This document shows, piece by piece, positions 22,725 to 35,530 of a stretch of 64,000 nt of DNA. Below the pieces are notes generated by a model. The model was not told the DNA's origin. It saw only the letters and a list, made by a program, of their open reading frames with translations, and searched no databases. The position numbers and the translations under genes were made by a program. The DNA comes from Lycocorax pyrrhopterus obiensis (lineage: Eukaryota; Chordata; Aves; Passeriformes; Paradisaeidae). The stretch's first letter is position 1. Each line of letters opens with the position of its first letter. The DNA lies in the NCBI GenBank assembly GCA_014706295.1, contig JACSVZ010000007.1, positions 8,238,808 through 8,302,807 of the forward strand, in the 5' to 3' direction.

Positions 22725-25700
22725 ATGCTGATCAAGGAGTACCACATCCTGCTGCCCATGAGCCTGGAGGAGTACCAGGTGGCCCAGCTCTACATGATCC
22801 AGGTGGGGATGCGGGGCTGAGCATGAGGGCGTGGGGGAGCTGCGGGGCTGAGCAGGGGGGGCTGAGCCCAGGGGCTGCACAGGTCTGGGCTCTGTGGGGC
22901 TGAGCCTGAGGGGTGTGGGGTCCAAGGGTCAAGACTGAGGGGGTGCACAGGGCTATGGGGCTGGGCATGGAGAGCTGGAGGGGTGCAGGGATCTGGGGAC
23001 TGAGACTGAGGGGGTGCAGGGGGCTGAGAGAGGCTGGAGATTGTAGCCTGGGGAATGCAGTGGGCTGTGGGGGAGCATGAAGGGTGCACGGGCTGAGCCT
23101 GGGGGTGCACAGGGGACTTCGAGGCTGAGCATGGGATGCTGGAGGGTGTAGTGGGGCTGTGGAGCTGAGTGTGGGGAACTGGAGAGCTGGAGGGCTGAGC
23201 ATGGAGCCTGGAGTGGCACGGGGTGGCCCGAGGCTGATCCCAAGCAATTGGTGGGTTGCAGGGGCGTCAGTGAGGCTTTGGGTGGGTTTGGGGCCACCCA
23301 GCCAAGTAGGGGGTCCTGTGAGCAGGTGTGGGGCTGGTGGATGCCAGCACATGGGGACGGGAGTGTATGGGGACCCTGGGTGCCCATGGGGATCTCGGGG
23401 CTTGGAGGGGCTGCACTGAGACATCATCTCTGTGCAGAAGAAGAGCCGGGAGGAGTCGAGTGGTGAGGGCAGCGGTGTGGAGATCCTGGCCAACCGGCCC
23501 TACACCGACGGCCCCGGGGGCAGTGGCCAGTACACCCACAAGATCTACCATGTCGGCTCCCACATCCCCAGCTGGTTCCGGGCGCTGCTCCCCAAAGCTG
23601 CACTCCAGGTGGAGGAGGAGTCCTGGAATGCTTATCCCTACACACGCACCAGGTGGGAGCTGGGAGGCAGCAGGGTGAGCTGCAGGGCTGGCCGTGCTCC
23701 CGGGCTCAGTCCTGTGCCCCTCCAGGTACACATGTCCCTTTGTGGAGAAGTTTTCCATTGAGATCGAGACATACTATCGTCCGGATGCGGGGCAGCAGAC
23801 CAACATCTTCAACCTGAGTGCGGCGGAGAAGAGGCAGAGGATTTTGGGTGGGTATGGCTGGCTTGGGGAGCTGGGCAGGACCCTGTGGCTGCTGGGATTC
23901 CCACACAGTGCTCCTGGGATGGGTGTGTGGATGTTATGGGGCCTTAGGGGCTCGACTTCACTCTCCTTGCTGGTACTCATGGTTTGGGGATGCTGGAAGG
24001 GAAGAGCTCCCTGGATCCTGAGCTCCCTGCCTGAAGCTCTCAGGGCTGCTGAATTAAGTTTCACATTAAAAATATTTTCAGGGATAGTTTTGTCCTCTGC
24101 CTCTTCCCTTGCCTCTATTTCTATTTGCAGCTTCTCCTTCCTAGTGCCAGCCTGCTCCCCTCTCCTTCCGTGTCCCAGCCCTGTTCTGGCATGGGTTTGC
24201 CTTCTCAGTCTCTTCTGGTGTACATGGGACCCCACACCTGGGTCCTATGGGGTGTTTCGGATCAGCTGGAGCAGGGAGAGCTGGAAAAGTGTGTCCCCAT
24301 TTTCCTACTCCCTGCCCTGCTTCCCCTCTCCCCAGGGCTTTGCTCCAGATCACTCTCTGTCTCCTTTCTGGGGAGACTGGTGGGCAGAACTGGGAGCTCG
24401 GGGTGGGATTCTTCCCTCTCTGGCAGGTTCCCGTTCCCGGTGGTGTGGATGTGGTCAGTTCAGGCGCCAGAGTGTGGAGTGTGACGCGCTGCCTCTTGAA
24501 ATGGAGGCCTAAAATAGGCACTCGGAGGAAATGATTCATCTGACCTATTTCTCTCCCCGGCTCTTGCGGCACTGGGGATGTCCAGCTGGGATACCGATGG
24601 CTCGGACCTGGTGGCAGGAATTCTGCCCCTACCACCCCTGGGAAGCAACCAAGGCCAAGCAGACAGCATCGGGGCATGGCCCTGTGCCTGCTGCCTGGCT
24701 TTTCACTCTAGTGCCCGTCCCGTGGGCATTCCACAGGGCACTCAGCATCTCCAGTGGCTGCTGCCTTCCACAGGGAGCAGGGTTGGAGTGGGACCAGCCC
24801 CAGTGTGGATCTCGCTGGGATTTTCTCTGCCCTGGTGTCCTGTAGCACTGACAGATTTAAACCCCTCTCACGTTTCAAAGGGCAACGGAGAAACGTGGTC
24901 TGGGTGATCCGCAGGGATAACTGCTTCCTTGGCAGCTTTCTCCCAGTGGCAAAAGCAAAGGGAGTTGGATTGTGATGGGAATGACACTGCCAGGATCTGC
25001 TTGGGGACAGCAGGTCCTATCCCAGCTCTTTGCTGCTGTTATCCAAGATGCTTGGCATCATGCTGTGCATTGCATCATTTTTGTGGACTCAGGGCATCTC
25101 TAGTTTTCTTTTTCCTCCTTTTTTCAGCCCAAGCTGGAGGAAGAGAGGCTGACAGGACCTTGGGGACATCAAGGGGGGCAAATAAATGCAGGGTTTGGCA
25201 CAGCCCTGGGAATGGGGACAGTGCTGCGGGACGGTACTGGGAGCCAGTGGGGTGCCCTGGGATCCTCCAGACCATGCTGGAGGAACCCGACCTGGAGACA
25301 GGGCTGGAAGAGCCAAATTCTAGATTTTGTGCTGGATTGAGCCCAAATGGCTATTGGATCGTTCAAGAGCCTCCCTCCAGTCTTGGGAGGTCATCCTCAT
25401 TTGGAGAGAGCTCACCCCCATTTCGGGAGAGGTCACCTCTGTTTGGGGATAGGGTTCATTGCCCTCCCCCCTCTGGCTCTCTGGAGGCTCCGGTGTCACG
25501 TGGTGGTTTTTCTGTGCCCTGTTTTTGGGGGACCTTCGGGCTTTTTGGTGCGGGAGCCGGGAGCTGTGCCGAGTTGCCTCATGTGCTGTCCCTGTCCCCA
25601 GCCCCTACGTCCCCCAGGGTGGCCGGGATCACACTGCAGCTGCCAGATCTGCCAGCTGATGTGTGTGTGTGTGTCAGTCCTGGCTCTCCACATGCTCCCA

Positions 25701-28700
25701 GCCTCTCCCTCCCTGTGCCGCTCCCTGGGGTGCTGGACTGGGATCCCACGTGGGGAGGGGGATGTCTTTGGCTGCACCAAGGGTGTCTGTGATGTTCCAG
25801 CCTTGGCATTTTATATATTTTATTTGGAAATTCTTCCCTGTGAGGGTGGTGAGGTCCTGACACGCGTTGCCCAGAGAAACTGCAGATGCTCCATCCCTGG
25901 AAGTGTCCAAGGCCAGGTTGGATGGGGCTTGGAGCAACCTGGGATAGTGGAAGGTGTCCCTGCCCATGGCAGGGGGTGGAATGAGATGGTCCATAAAGTC
26001 CCTTCCAACCAAAACCATTCCAGGATTTTGTGATTCCAGAACTCCAAGATTTTAGGATTCTAGGACAGAGAGTGTTTGCTGCCAGCTGCATTGGATGTAT
26101 GGCTTGTGGGAATAATTTGACCTGGTTTTTGTCCCTTTTTCCTTGTTTTCCTATCTGTGCCCCCTTGCCAAGCGCTGCGGAGTGACAAGTGCCGTTCCCC
26201 CCACAGACACCATTGACATCGTGCGTGATCCCATCTCCCCTGGGGAGTACAAGCCCGAGGAGGATCCCAAACTCTACCACTCATCCAAGACGGGCCGGGG
26301 GCCGCTGGGAGATGACTGGCTGGAGGCAGCGGTGGCCAGCGGGCCCCTCATGTGCGCCTACAAGCTCTGCAAGGTGGAGTTCCGATACTGGGGGATGCAG
26401 TCCAAGATTGAGCAGTTCATCCATGACGTGGGTGAGTTCAGAGCCGTGGGTTGCTGGAGGGTCATTTGGGCAGCCATGGGATCGCACTGGACTCACTTCC
26501 CCCCTTCTCCCCCGAGGTCTGAGGAAGGTGATGCTGCGCGCCCACCGCCAAGCCTGGTGCTGGCAGGATGAGTGGACAGACCTGACGATGGAGGACATCC
26601 GGCAGCTGGAGGAGGAGACGGCACGAATGCTGGCACAGAAGATGGCCAAGTGTGGCGAGGGCGAGGAGCCACCTGCGGCTGGGATCAGCCCTGAGGGGCG
26701 GCCGGAGCCAGATGGGCCTGGCGGGCAGGAGGAGGCCGAGCTGCAGGCGGGGACTGATACCCCCTCCGATGATACCTTTGCCAAGCAGTGGTCCACCTCT
26801 TCTCGGTCTTCCTACTCTTCCCAGCATGGAGGTGAGAGACCAGGTCTGGTGTGGTTATGCCCTGGATGCTGTGGCTCTCCATAGGAGATGTGTCAGGGGA
26901 CTGTTTTGCCTGGCTTGGGTCTCCTGGGCTGGGGCTCTGGGTGTCCCAGGTCTGGTGCAAGGTTTCTTGAAGGGGCCCTGGGTGACCCAGGGATGGTCCT
27001 GGATCTCCTGGAGGGACTCTGGGTGACATAGGGATGGCCCCAGATCTCCCTGGGGGGTCTGGGTCCAGGACCAAGGGGGAGCTGTGGGGTAGGAGCGGGG
27101 TCTCTCTGCAGGAGACTGTGCGTGCTGATCCCCCGCGGGTGGCAGGGGGCGTGTCTCCTCAGAGCCTGTCGGAGTGGCGGATGCAGAACATTGCCCGGGA
27201 CTCGGAGAACAGCTCCGAAGAGGAATTTTTCGATGCCCACGGTACTGGCACCATCTTGGGACAGGCTGGATGGGGGCGAGGCCGTCTGAGGATGGGAGTG
27301 CAGGCACAGGGGTGACCCCCCCCACCCATGCTTCCCTCCTGCCTCTGCAGAGGATCTGTCTGACAGCGACGAGGTCTTTGCCAAGGAGATGACCAAGTGG
27401 AGCTCCAATGACTTCTTGGACACGCTTGAGCGCCCAGCGGAGCTGGATGAGGCACTGGGTGAGTGCTGGGGTGAGCGCCCCAAATCCTTGGGTGGGTGTC
27501 CTGGGAGGGGCCTGACTCCCACCTGGAGACCCCAACTGGCTCACCAGGGCTGTGTGCTTGCAGGGGATGGAGCCAGCGCCACCAAGGGGGATGGTGAAGG
27601 GTTGGGAACATCCAGCTTCCCTGAGGTGAGTGTCCCCTCCCTCGGGCCGTGCCCTCCTGCCGTGCCCCCCCCGACTTGACTGCTCTCCTTCCTGCAGGGC
27701 GGCACGGCAGAGAGCACGGAGCAGATGTGCCGGATCCACGCACTCTTCCTCATCCTCCACAGTGGGAACATCCTGGATCAGGGAGCGGGCGAGCCAGGCT
27801 CCAAGCAAGCGGATGTGCAGACACTGGCGGCCACCTTTGATGCTGTCACCCGCGTCCACTTTCCTGAGGCACTGGGACATGTGGCCCTGCGCCTGGTGCC
27901 CTGCCCGCCCATCTGTGCTGCAGCCTACGCCCTCGTCTCCAAGTACGGATTCCTGCTGGGAAAGCAGGGGACCGGGGAGCTGGTATCCTTGGAGAGGGGG
28001 CTTTACTTCTGGTGGGACATTAAGGACTGGGGATGGGATGGGATGGGATGGGATGGGATGGGATTATTCCTGGTGTGGCATCCCAGGGTGAACCAGCACC
28101 ATGCAGTGGGATGAGGACATCAGGACAGTCCCGTTCATCCCTCGCCATGTACCCCTCAGGCTCAGCCCCTACAGCCACGACAGGGACAGCCTGTCCAGCA
28201 GCCAGGACCACATCCCGCTGGCAGCACTCCCGCTGCTGGCCACCTCCTCAGGCACCTACCAGCACGCTGTGGGCACTGTCATCGCCCGCGCCAACCAGGC
28301 CTACGCAGCCTTCCTGCACTCCAGAGAGGGCACTGGCTTCTGTGGCCAGGTGAGGTGGAATCTGGGGGGAAGCTTGACTCTGGGGTCCAGCTGTGACCCT
28401 GCATGGAGGGTTTGGGGGTCACCCTCCTCGTGGGTCTGTGGTCTCTGCAGGTGGTGCTGCTGGGGGACTGTGTGGGTGGCATTCTGGGATTTGATGCCCT
28501 GTGCCAGAGCCGGGTGGGCTCTGGGGGCAGCCGGAGCAGCAGCCGCCGTGGCAGCCTGGTGAGTGCCTACAGCCCAACACCCCCAGGGGAGGGTTGGGGG
28601 TGCACTGGGGCTATATGGGGTCTGGGTGTTTGCTGCCTCTCCCTGCAGAGCACGGAGCCCATCTCCCCAGAGCAGTGTGGTGGCCCGGACCCACTGGCTG

Positions 28701-31700
28701 ATGGGACAGAGGGAGCGCTGGTATTGGGCCAGGCTAGCCCTGAGCCTCCAGAGACACAAGGGGACAGCCAGCAGCACAGCTCCATGTGCAGGTGAGCCCG
28801 AGGGGGATGGTTGGCTATCTTGTGCTTTATGGAAAGGGTGTAATTCCCATCTGCTCCAGGCTGGGAAGGAGCATTTCATGGAGGCTGCCTGCCATGGGGT
28901 GATCTTGCTGGAGCTCCTCTGGGATAATGGGGCCACGCCAGGCACAGCTTTGCCTTCAAGATGGTGGGAGTGCAATGTTGCCATCCTTCCCCATGCCCAC
29001 CGTCTCTGCTGTCCCAGCCTGCAGGCCAGCGAGGCCCCACTGGAGGCAGAGGCTCCCCGGAGCAGCGCCATGGCGCTGGATGGGGCGGAGGGTGCCAGCA
29101 CCCGCCTCGAATTTAAGGTATCCGGCTTCTTCCTCTTTGGTTCCCCACTGGGGCTGGTGCTCGCGCTGCGCAAGACCGTCATGCCTGCTCTGGATGGTGA
29201 GGATCGCTACCTGCTGCGGTGCCAGCCCCTGACCCTCCCTGCAGGGCTCAAGTCCCTGAGTTGTGCTCACCCCACAAGCCTGAGCTCCCCAGGACCACCC
29301 CAGAGAGCCCTGCTTGGGTTTGAGCCCCTTGCATGCCCAGCCCTGCCTGTGTGCGTGTTGGTGGGTGCCTGAGTGTCCCTGCTCTGTGCCAGCCTCAGCC
29401 TGTCCCCGGTGCCCCAAATTTCCCTCTCCAGCCTTTCCTCTTGCTGTGTCCTGCTTTATTCCTCCTGGGTGTTTTGCTCCTGGTGCCCCCCAGCCCTTGT
29501 GCCCACCTGACCCCACTCTGTGCTGCAGTGGCCCAGCTGCGTCCTGCCTGTGAGCAGATCTACAACCTCTTCCATGCCGCCGATCCCTGTGCCTCCCGCC
29601 TGGAGCCCCTCCTGGCCAAGGCCTTCCATGCTGTGCCACCCCTCAGCGTGCCCCGATACCAGAAGTACCCCTTGGGTGATGGCACCTCGTCCCTGTTGGG
29701 TGAGCAGGTCCTCTCTAGGCTGGTGCCAGGCACCCTGGGGCCCCATCAGGGTACCCAGAGCACTCACAGCCTTGCTGGGTGGGGGGAGAGGGATGTGCAA
29801 GCCCTTTGTACTGCTTTGGGGCTCTACTGGAGGGAGTCCTGGAGTGGTGGGTGTCCCTGGGGACTCTGGGTGTGCTCACCCAGCTCTTTCTGCAGCGGAG
29901 GCCCTGCAGACGCACTCTGCCCTGTTCCTGCCCAAAGTGGATGTGGCTGCCCCCCCTACCCCCACTGGCAGCTTTGGGGGCTTCTGGAAGGGCAATGAAC
30001 CGGCAGAGCCCCCCACTCCTGCCAGCACCAGCGAGGTTGTCAAGAGTAAGTGTCATCTCTACCCACCCCATCCCATGCGGGCACCTTGAGCTGCACGACA
30101 TGGGATGAGGTCCAGAAAAGGCTTCATTCCAGCTCTCCCCACAGTCCTGGAGCACTGGTGGGGCCCAAAGCGCATTGACTACTCTCTGTACTGCCCTGAT
30201 GCCCTGACTGCCTTCCCCACCATCACCCTGCCCCACCTCTTCCACGCCAGCTACTGGGAATCCTCTGACGTGGTGGCCTTCATCCTGCGCCAGGTATGGG
30301 CACAGTGGGGTGGGCGGCAAGCCGGGGCTGGCAGAGGCTGAGCCGGTGCCATGCTGTCGGCAGGTGATGGAGAAAGAGGGGCCGCAGCCGGCGGAGAGCG
30401 AGGAGAGCTCCATCTACAGCCCCGCCATCCCTCGGGAGAAGTGGCAGCGCAAGCGCACCCAAGTGAAGATCCGGGTACGTGGCCAGTGGGAGCCCACCTG
30501 GGGCATCCTGGGGTGTGCGGGTTCTGGGACAATCCCACAGCCCAGTGGTGTCCCTGTGGCACCTCAGGAGCTCCCCCAGGAGCTGCTGAGTACCCCATGT
30601 GCCTGCAGAATGTGACGGCCAACCACCGGGCCTGCGATGTGATCGTGTGTGAGGGCAAAGCGCAGGTCCTCAGCGGGCGCTTCATGTACGGACCCCTGGA
30701 CGTGGTGACACTGACTGGGGAGAAGGTACAGCTGGGCTTAGGAGGCCACCAGGACCCCTCAAACAGGGTGGGGGTGTCGAGGACCGGGCATGGGGCTGGT
30801 GTCACCCACAGTAGGGGAAGGATGTGGTTAACAGGACCCTGTGTGGCATGGTGGGAGAAGGTCGTAAGGACTTGCAGGTGGGGACACAGCAAGACGTTGC
30901 AGTCCAGCCCATGCCCAGCCCGTTTCCCTCTCTCAGGTGGACATCTACATCATGACACAGCCACTGTCAGGGAAGTGGCTGTACTACGGCACCGAGGTGA
31001 CGAGTGGCAGCGGGCGCCTGACCTTCACCATCCCTCCAGACAAGGCTCTGGCCATTGGGATCTACCCTGTTCGCATGGTGGTCAGGTGAGGTGTCACCTC
31101 AGTTCCTCCTCCAGCCCTTTTGGCAGAGCTACACCTGCTGCCCTGGCAGCAGAGCCGGTGCCGAGCCACCACCTCTGCCTTTGCAGGGGGGACCACAGCT
31201 ACGCCGAGGCATACCTGACTGTGGTGGCCCGTGGCACTGAGTCCGTTGTGTTCAGCATTGACGGCTCCTTCACCGCCAGCGTCTCCATCATGGGCAGTGA
31301 CCCCAAAGTGCGGGCCGGGGCTGTGGACGTTGTAAGGTGGGTGCCCTTAAATAAGGGAGTCAGTCTCCCCATCTTTCATGGTGTGGTGACAACTCTGTTG
31401 GGGGGTGTCAGAGCAGGGACAAGGGGGAGGGTATTCCACCACTCCCTTGCCTCCAGCACATCATCTCTATGCTGGTGCCCTATTGTGAAAAATAATCCTC
31501 TCCGAGTTTGGATGTGGTCCCCACAGTTTTGCTGTGCCTTCCCCTTGGTAAAATCCCTGGGAGCAGGGAGGTTTTGGAGGCAGCACCCACACATGCTGTG
31601 TTGGGAAATCCCAGCTTCCCACAGCAGGACTGCCTCCACACAGGCTCCTGGCAGCCACCCATGTCCCCTCCCAGGCACTGGCAGGACTCGGGGTACATGA

Positions 31701-32607
31701 TCATCTACGTGACGGGGCGCCCCGACATGCAGAAACATCGCGTGGTGGCCTGGCTCTCCCAGCACAACTTCCCCCATGGCGCTGTCTCCTTCTGCGATGG
31801 GCTCACCCACGACCCGCTACGCCAGAAAGCTGCCTTCCTGCAGAGCCTGCGCACCGAGGTGGGGATGGGGACGCTGCTGGGAGGACACAGGGCTGGTGAT
31901 GGGGTGGCATGGGCTGTGCTGAAGCCTGTGCACCTCTGCATCCCGGTGGAGATGCTGGGAGCTGGACTGCACTGCCATGGCAGAGCTGGAAGCTTCTCAG
32001 GGCAGCTCCCAGCTATCCCTCTTAACATGAGGGTGTCCCAGCCCCTGGGGGTGGCTGTCCCTGTGGGAAGGGATGTTCCCTGCCCTAATGCTCTTGTCCC
32101 TGGGCAGGCAGAGATCTCCATAGTTGCTGGCTACGGCTCTACCAAGGATGTCTCCGTGTACAGCTCACTGGGACTCGCGCCAGCACACATCTACATTGTG
32201 GGACGGGCCGTCAAGAAGTTCCACAACCAGTGCCAGGTATGGTGGTGGCAGGGCTGGGGAGATACTGGGGATGCAGGGGATGATGGCTGACCCCACCACT
32301 GGCTGCGGCCACCAGCTCAGGCTGTCTGTGTGTCCTGCAGTTCCTCTCCGAGGGCTATGTCGCCCACCTGGCCCAGCTGGAAGCCGCAGCCCTGGCCCAC
32401 TCCCCAAAGGGCCCCCCACGACCCGTGCTGGGCAAAGGCACCTATGGCTGCCCAGCGCCCGTCGACTTCCTGCGGAAGCAGAGCCAGCTCCTGCGCTCCC
32501 GGGGCTCCAGCCAGGCAGAGCGGGATGGGGGGCCCCCCTCAGCACCCCCAGGCTTGTCCCGGGCCAAGCCCCGCAGCGTCAGCCTCAAGCTGGAGGGTGA
32601 GGAGTGA
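22725..32607 (+). CDS. PITPNM1: Membrane-associated phosphatidylinositol transfer protein 1 (PITPNM1/Nir2)
   Basis: Exchanges phosphatidylinositol and phosphatidic acid at ER-plasma membrane contacts. 23 exons: 22725-22802, 23438-23652, 23726-23847, 26207-26431, 26517-26831, 27146-27241, 27351-27458, 27564-27625, 27698-27942, 28160-28349, 28451-28558, 28649-28791, 29018-29196, 29529-29699, 29896-30045, 30145-30293, 30364-30474, 30609-30725, 30937-31085, 31187-31336, 31675-31858, 32108-32236 and 32341-32607. Total 1220 residues (human 1244). The PITP domain is residues 1 to about 260 ([18 protein letters not shown]). A FFAT motif for VAP binding is EEFFDAHEDLS near 345. The DDHD domain is about 670-850 ([33 protein letters not shown]). 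The LNS2 domain is about 980-1130 ([36 protein letters not shown]). Exon 6 could alternatively start at 27112, but that breaks the frame, so 27146 is preferred. AATAAA is at 33041-33046. Confidence 0.96.
22803..23200. repeat. Degenerate GGGGCTGAGCATGAGGG minisatellite in PITPNM1 intron 1
   Basis: Repeated phrases of GGGCTGAGC-TGAGGGGGTGCA type at 20-40 base spacing, immediately after the exon 1 donor. Confidence 0.8.
25826..26037 (+). mobile_element. CR1 3' fragment in PITPNM1 intron 3
   Basis: AAATTCTTCCCTGTGAGGGTGGTGAGG at the start, CCAGGTTGGATGGGGCTTGGAGCAACCTGGGATAGTGGAAGGTGTCCC within, and CCTTCCAACCAAAACCATTCCAGG towards the 3' end are CR1. The host intron, 23848-26206, is the largest in the gene (2.4 kb). 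The rest of it shows no recognisable exon. Confidence 0.92.
28029..28066. repeat. (GGGAT)n microsatellite in PITPNM1 intron 9
   Basis: Seven consecutive GGATG/GGGAT units (GGGATGGGATGGGATGGGAT...). A short, ordinary intronic microsatellite. Confidence 0.9.
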
Positions 32608-33040
32608 GGGTGGCATGGCCATGTCCCCCCTCCACTGCATCCCTGATTTCCCAGCAAGGAGCACCTGGGGATGGAGCCAGTGCTGGGCCACGAGCCCATA
32701 GGAAGGAGATGAGGGCACTGGGTCCCCTGAGACTAGGGGGTGCTGGGAGATGGCTCTGAGCCCCCCTGAGGGCCAGAGTGATCCCCTCAGGACTGAGCCA
32801 CCCTGGGCCCTCCCTGCTGCCCCCAGCCCCATCCCCTCTGGTCCTTTGGGGCTGTTGGGCAGTGCCCAGTGGGGTCTGCGCCCCAGGGTCATTGTCTGTG
32901 TGCAGTACTGGGGGGCTGTGGCTGTGCCCCAGGGCAAATGGCACTTCCCCACCTATTTATTTCCGTCCAGTGTCACAGGGCAGGGCTGGGTTGGGGTTCC
33001 AGAGCGGCTCCTCTGTTCCCCCCCTTTCATTTTGGTGTTG

Positions 33041-33046
33041 AATAAA
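33041..33046 (+). terminator. PITPNM1: PITPNM1 polyadenylation signal
   Basis: AATAAA within GTTGAATAAAGAGATG, 434 bases after the stop. Confidence 0.85.
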
Positions 33047-33059
33047 GAGATGTTATGAC

Positions 33060-33862
33060 AAGGTGCCAGCACCCACGAGTCTGCTCTGTGCCTGTGGCAC
33101 CAGGGTTCTCACCCACTGGGAAAGCCCTGGGGAGCCTCCAGGGACACCATGTCCCACAGGGACGTGGCCATGGGGCACATCAGTTGGGTCACATGCAATT
33201 CAGGACAAGGAAAAGAGCCTGGGGTGTGTGGGCTGTGCCGATGCTGATACCCTTCCCCTCTCCGACTTGGTTTCCCCTCATTTACTTCTAGCAGCAAATT
33301 TTTGTAGTGACCAGGGGCTGTGACTGGTTTTACTTGAGTTTATCTTGGCATAGCATGACCAGAGGTTTATAGAGATAGCAGGAAGAAGCTGTTATTCTAT
33401 ATAAAATATTCCTGACACTAACATGACAAGAGGAGACACTGGTTTGGGATGATAGCAGCAGCCTGGAGAAGTGACAATGGTGCGGCACGGAGGAGAACAG
33501 GCATGAAGGGGTTGGAGCCAGGGCTGAGGCTCAGTGTCGCCCCTCCATGGCCACTATAAAGTATAAAAACATCAAATAAGTGATAAAAGTTGGCAGGGAC
33601 CAGCAGGCTCGTGTCACCCACACATCCCTGGTGTGATGATGAGCAGAGTCTAGAGCCCAGCAAAGAGCTTCAGCCATGTGCTGCAATGCTTTATGCTGCC
33701 ACTTAAGTGCCTGGCTGTGTCGAGCTCCGGGGCCATTTCCACTGACTTCAAATAAGTAAAATCTGTATTAAACATTAATAAACATCCATGACCATTCCAC
33801 ATGTGGAATATCTAAAAGAACCTGTCCCGAGAGCGCTGGGCTCTCCCTTGTGGCTGCAGACT
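33060..33862. other. PITPNM1-AIP convergent spacer and AIP 3' UTR
   Basis: AT-richer than its surroundings. Presumably includes the AIP 3' UTR. I found no canonical AATAAA on the minus strand close to the AIP stop, and no extra coding exon. Confidence 0.6.
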
Positions 33863-35530
33863 CTATTGGGAGAAGATGCCCTTGAAGCGGATCTTGTCTT
33901 CGGCGTCCTTCTCCCGCAGCCGTGCTTCCAGGCTCCGCAGCTCCTTGGAGACCACAGGGCGCAGTGAGGGGTCGAGGGCCAGGACTTTGGCGAAGTCAGC
34001 CTGTGCCTCGGCCACGTTCCACACGGCTGCATGGGCCTTGCCCCGCTTGAAGTAGGCCTTGACATTGTCTGTGGGGAGAGAGCTGGGGTCAACGGAGTGT
34101 GGGGGTCTCCTGGTGCCCACCACAGCCGCCTGGGATGGCCTGTGGCTCCTTACCCTCGTACTTGTTGAGGATGGAGGAGCAGTGGTCCAGCACCTCATAG
34201 TACTCCTCACACTGCAGCTTGCACTGGCAGTAGTTTAAGAGCAGGGGTGTGATCTTCTGGTCAAGCTCGATCCAGTCTGGAGAGCCCGGCTGCTCCTGTG
34301 GCAGACAGAGCAGGGAGAGTGAGGGGCAGCTCTCAAGCCCTGCATTCCTGGGGATGCCTGTGTGCATCTGGGGAGACCCACCTTCATCTGCAGATTCTTG
34401 AGACAGGCGATGGCATCGTAGTATTTGGCAGCTGCCTCGGGCACCTTGCCCTGCCGGTACAGCTCGTTGCCTTCCTTGTGGATCTGGGGCACAGCCTGGA
34501 GCTTCTCCTCATCTGTCATGGCCCATGGGTCCTGCTGGTAGGAGCCGGGTGGCTCCACCTGACAGCACCCCATCATGGAATCAGAGAACAGGATCATGGA
34601 ATTGTTTAGGGTGGAGAGGACCTCTAGGATCATCGAGTCCTGCATGGCCATGGCCACTACTAAACCATGTCCCACATGCCACATTTGTGTGTTTTTTTGG
34701 ACACATCCCCGAGCTCCCCATGCCGGCACCTCACCTTCAGCACCTCGATATCGAAGATGAGGGGCTGGGGGTTCTTCTGGAGTTCGTCGAGGTCGGGGTA
34801 CCCCAGGGAGTAGTGCTCATGCATCTGGGCGATGCTGCAGCAGTGCCGCTGCCCCTCCAGCGGGTCCTTCCCTGCTGCGATGTTCCGCAGGCTCTTGGAC
34901 ACCAGCGGGTAAAGCACCACGTGCTGCGGGAGGGAAGGGAGCCGGGATTTGGGGAGGGAGGTGGGGAGAATATCAGGATGCTCCACCCTCGCACACCGCG
35001 GCTGGAGCGTACCGGGGCGCCGCAAACCACGCCCACAGCGTAACGTCACCGCCCACGCGCATGGGTCACGCCCCCAACCATAAGCCACGCCCCCGGCAGG
35101 TCCCCGTCCCGCCCACCTTGGCGTCGCAGCGGAAGCGCGCACGCTCGCCGGGCCGCATGGTTCGCAGCGCCGCTTCCCACACTGGCAGCTTGAACTTTTT
35201 CCCGACGATGAGCTCCATGGGCTTCCCCCGCGCCCTGCTATCGTCCACCGGCGTCTCCTCATCGCCGCACCGCAGCGTCCGGTAGTGGAAGGTGGCCTGA
35301 ACGGGCAGGAGGAGCCCGCGGCGTCACCATGGCGACGCAGACGGGGGGGGGGGGCGCGCGCATGCGCGCCTCCCCCGCCGCGTTCCGCTTCCCACATCCC
35401 CCCACCCCGCCCGTCCCCCCGCGGACCTGACCTTGGTGCCGTCGCGGAAGTCCGGCAGCGGCCCGGTGCCCTCCCGCAGCACCTCCTTGTCCACACCGTC
35501 CGCCCGCAGCTGGTCGACCTGCTGCGCCAT
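33863..35530 (-). CDS. AIP: Aryl hydrocarbon receptor-interacting protein (AIP/XAP2/ARA9)
   Basis: Co-chaperone that holds AhR with HSP90 in the cytoplasm. Six exons on the minus strand: 35432-35530, 35117-35296, 34735-34923, 34382-34558, 34154-34295 and 33863-34068. They total 993 bases, giving 330 residues, exactly the human length. The FKBP-like PPIase domain covers about 1-160 ([49 protein letters not shown]). Three TPR repeats lie at about 180-315 ([42 protein letters not shown]). The C-terminal helix ends [12 protein letters not shown], needed in mammals for HSP90 and AhR contact. A CR1 fragment interrupts intron 3. TMEM134, next to AIP in human, is not present beyond it. Confidence 0.97.
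34570..34690 (-). mobile_element. CR1 3' fragment in AIP intron 3 (minus orientation)
   Basis: CATCATGGAATCAGAGAACAGGATCATGGAATTG and GAGAGGACCTCTAGGATCATCGAGTCC are the reverse complement of a CR1/LINE tail. Short and diverged. Confidence 0.7.

Noticed and set aside
22056..22925. 289-residue minus-strand frame in the PITPNM1 5' region
   Set aside because: Produced by translating the minisatellite; the repetitive peptide continues into promoter motifs and has no gene context.
26140..26206. Extension of PITPNM1 exon 4 upstream of 26207
   Set aside because: The CCACAG acceptor at 26201-26206 restores the RQRILDTIDIV junction; the upstream frame adds unrelated residues.
28029..28066. Interstitial telomere-like repeat
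   Set aside because: The unit is GGGAT, not GGGTTA, and is short; an ordinary microsatellite.
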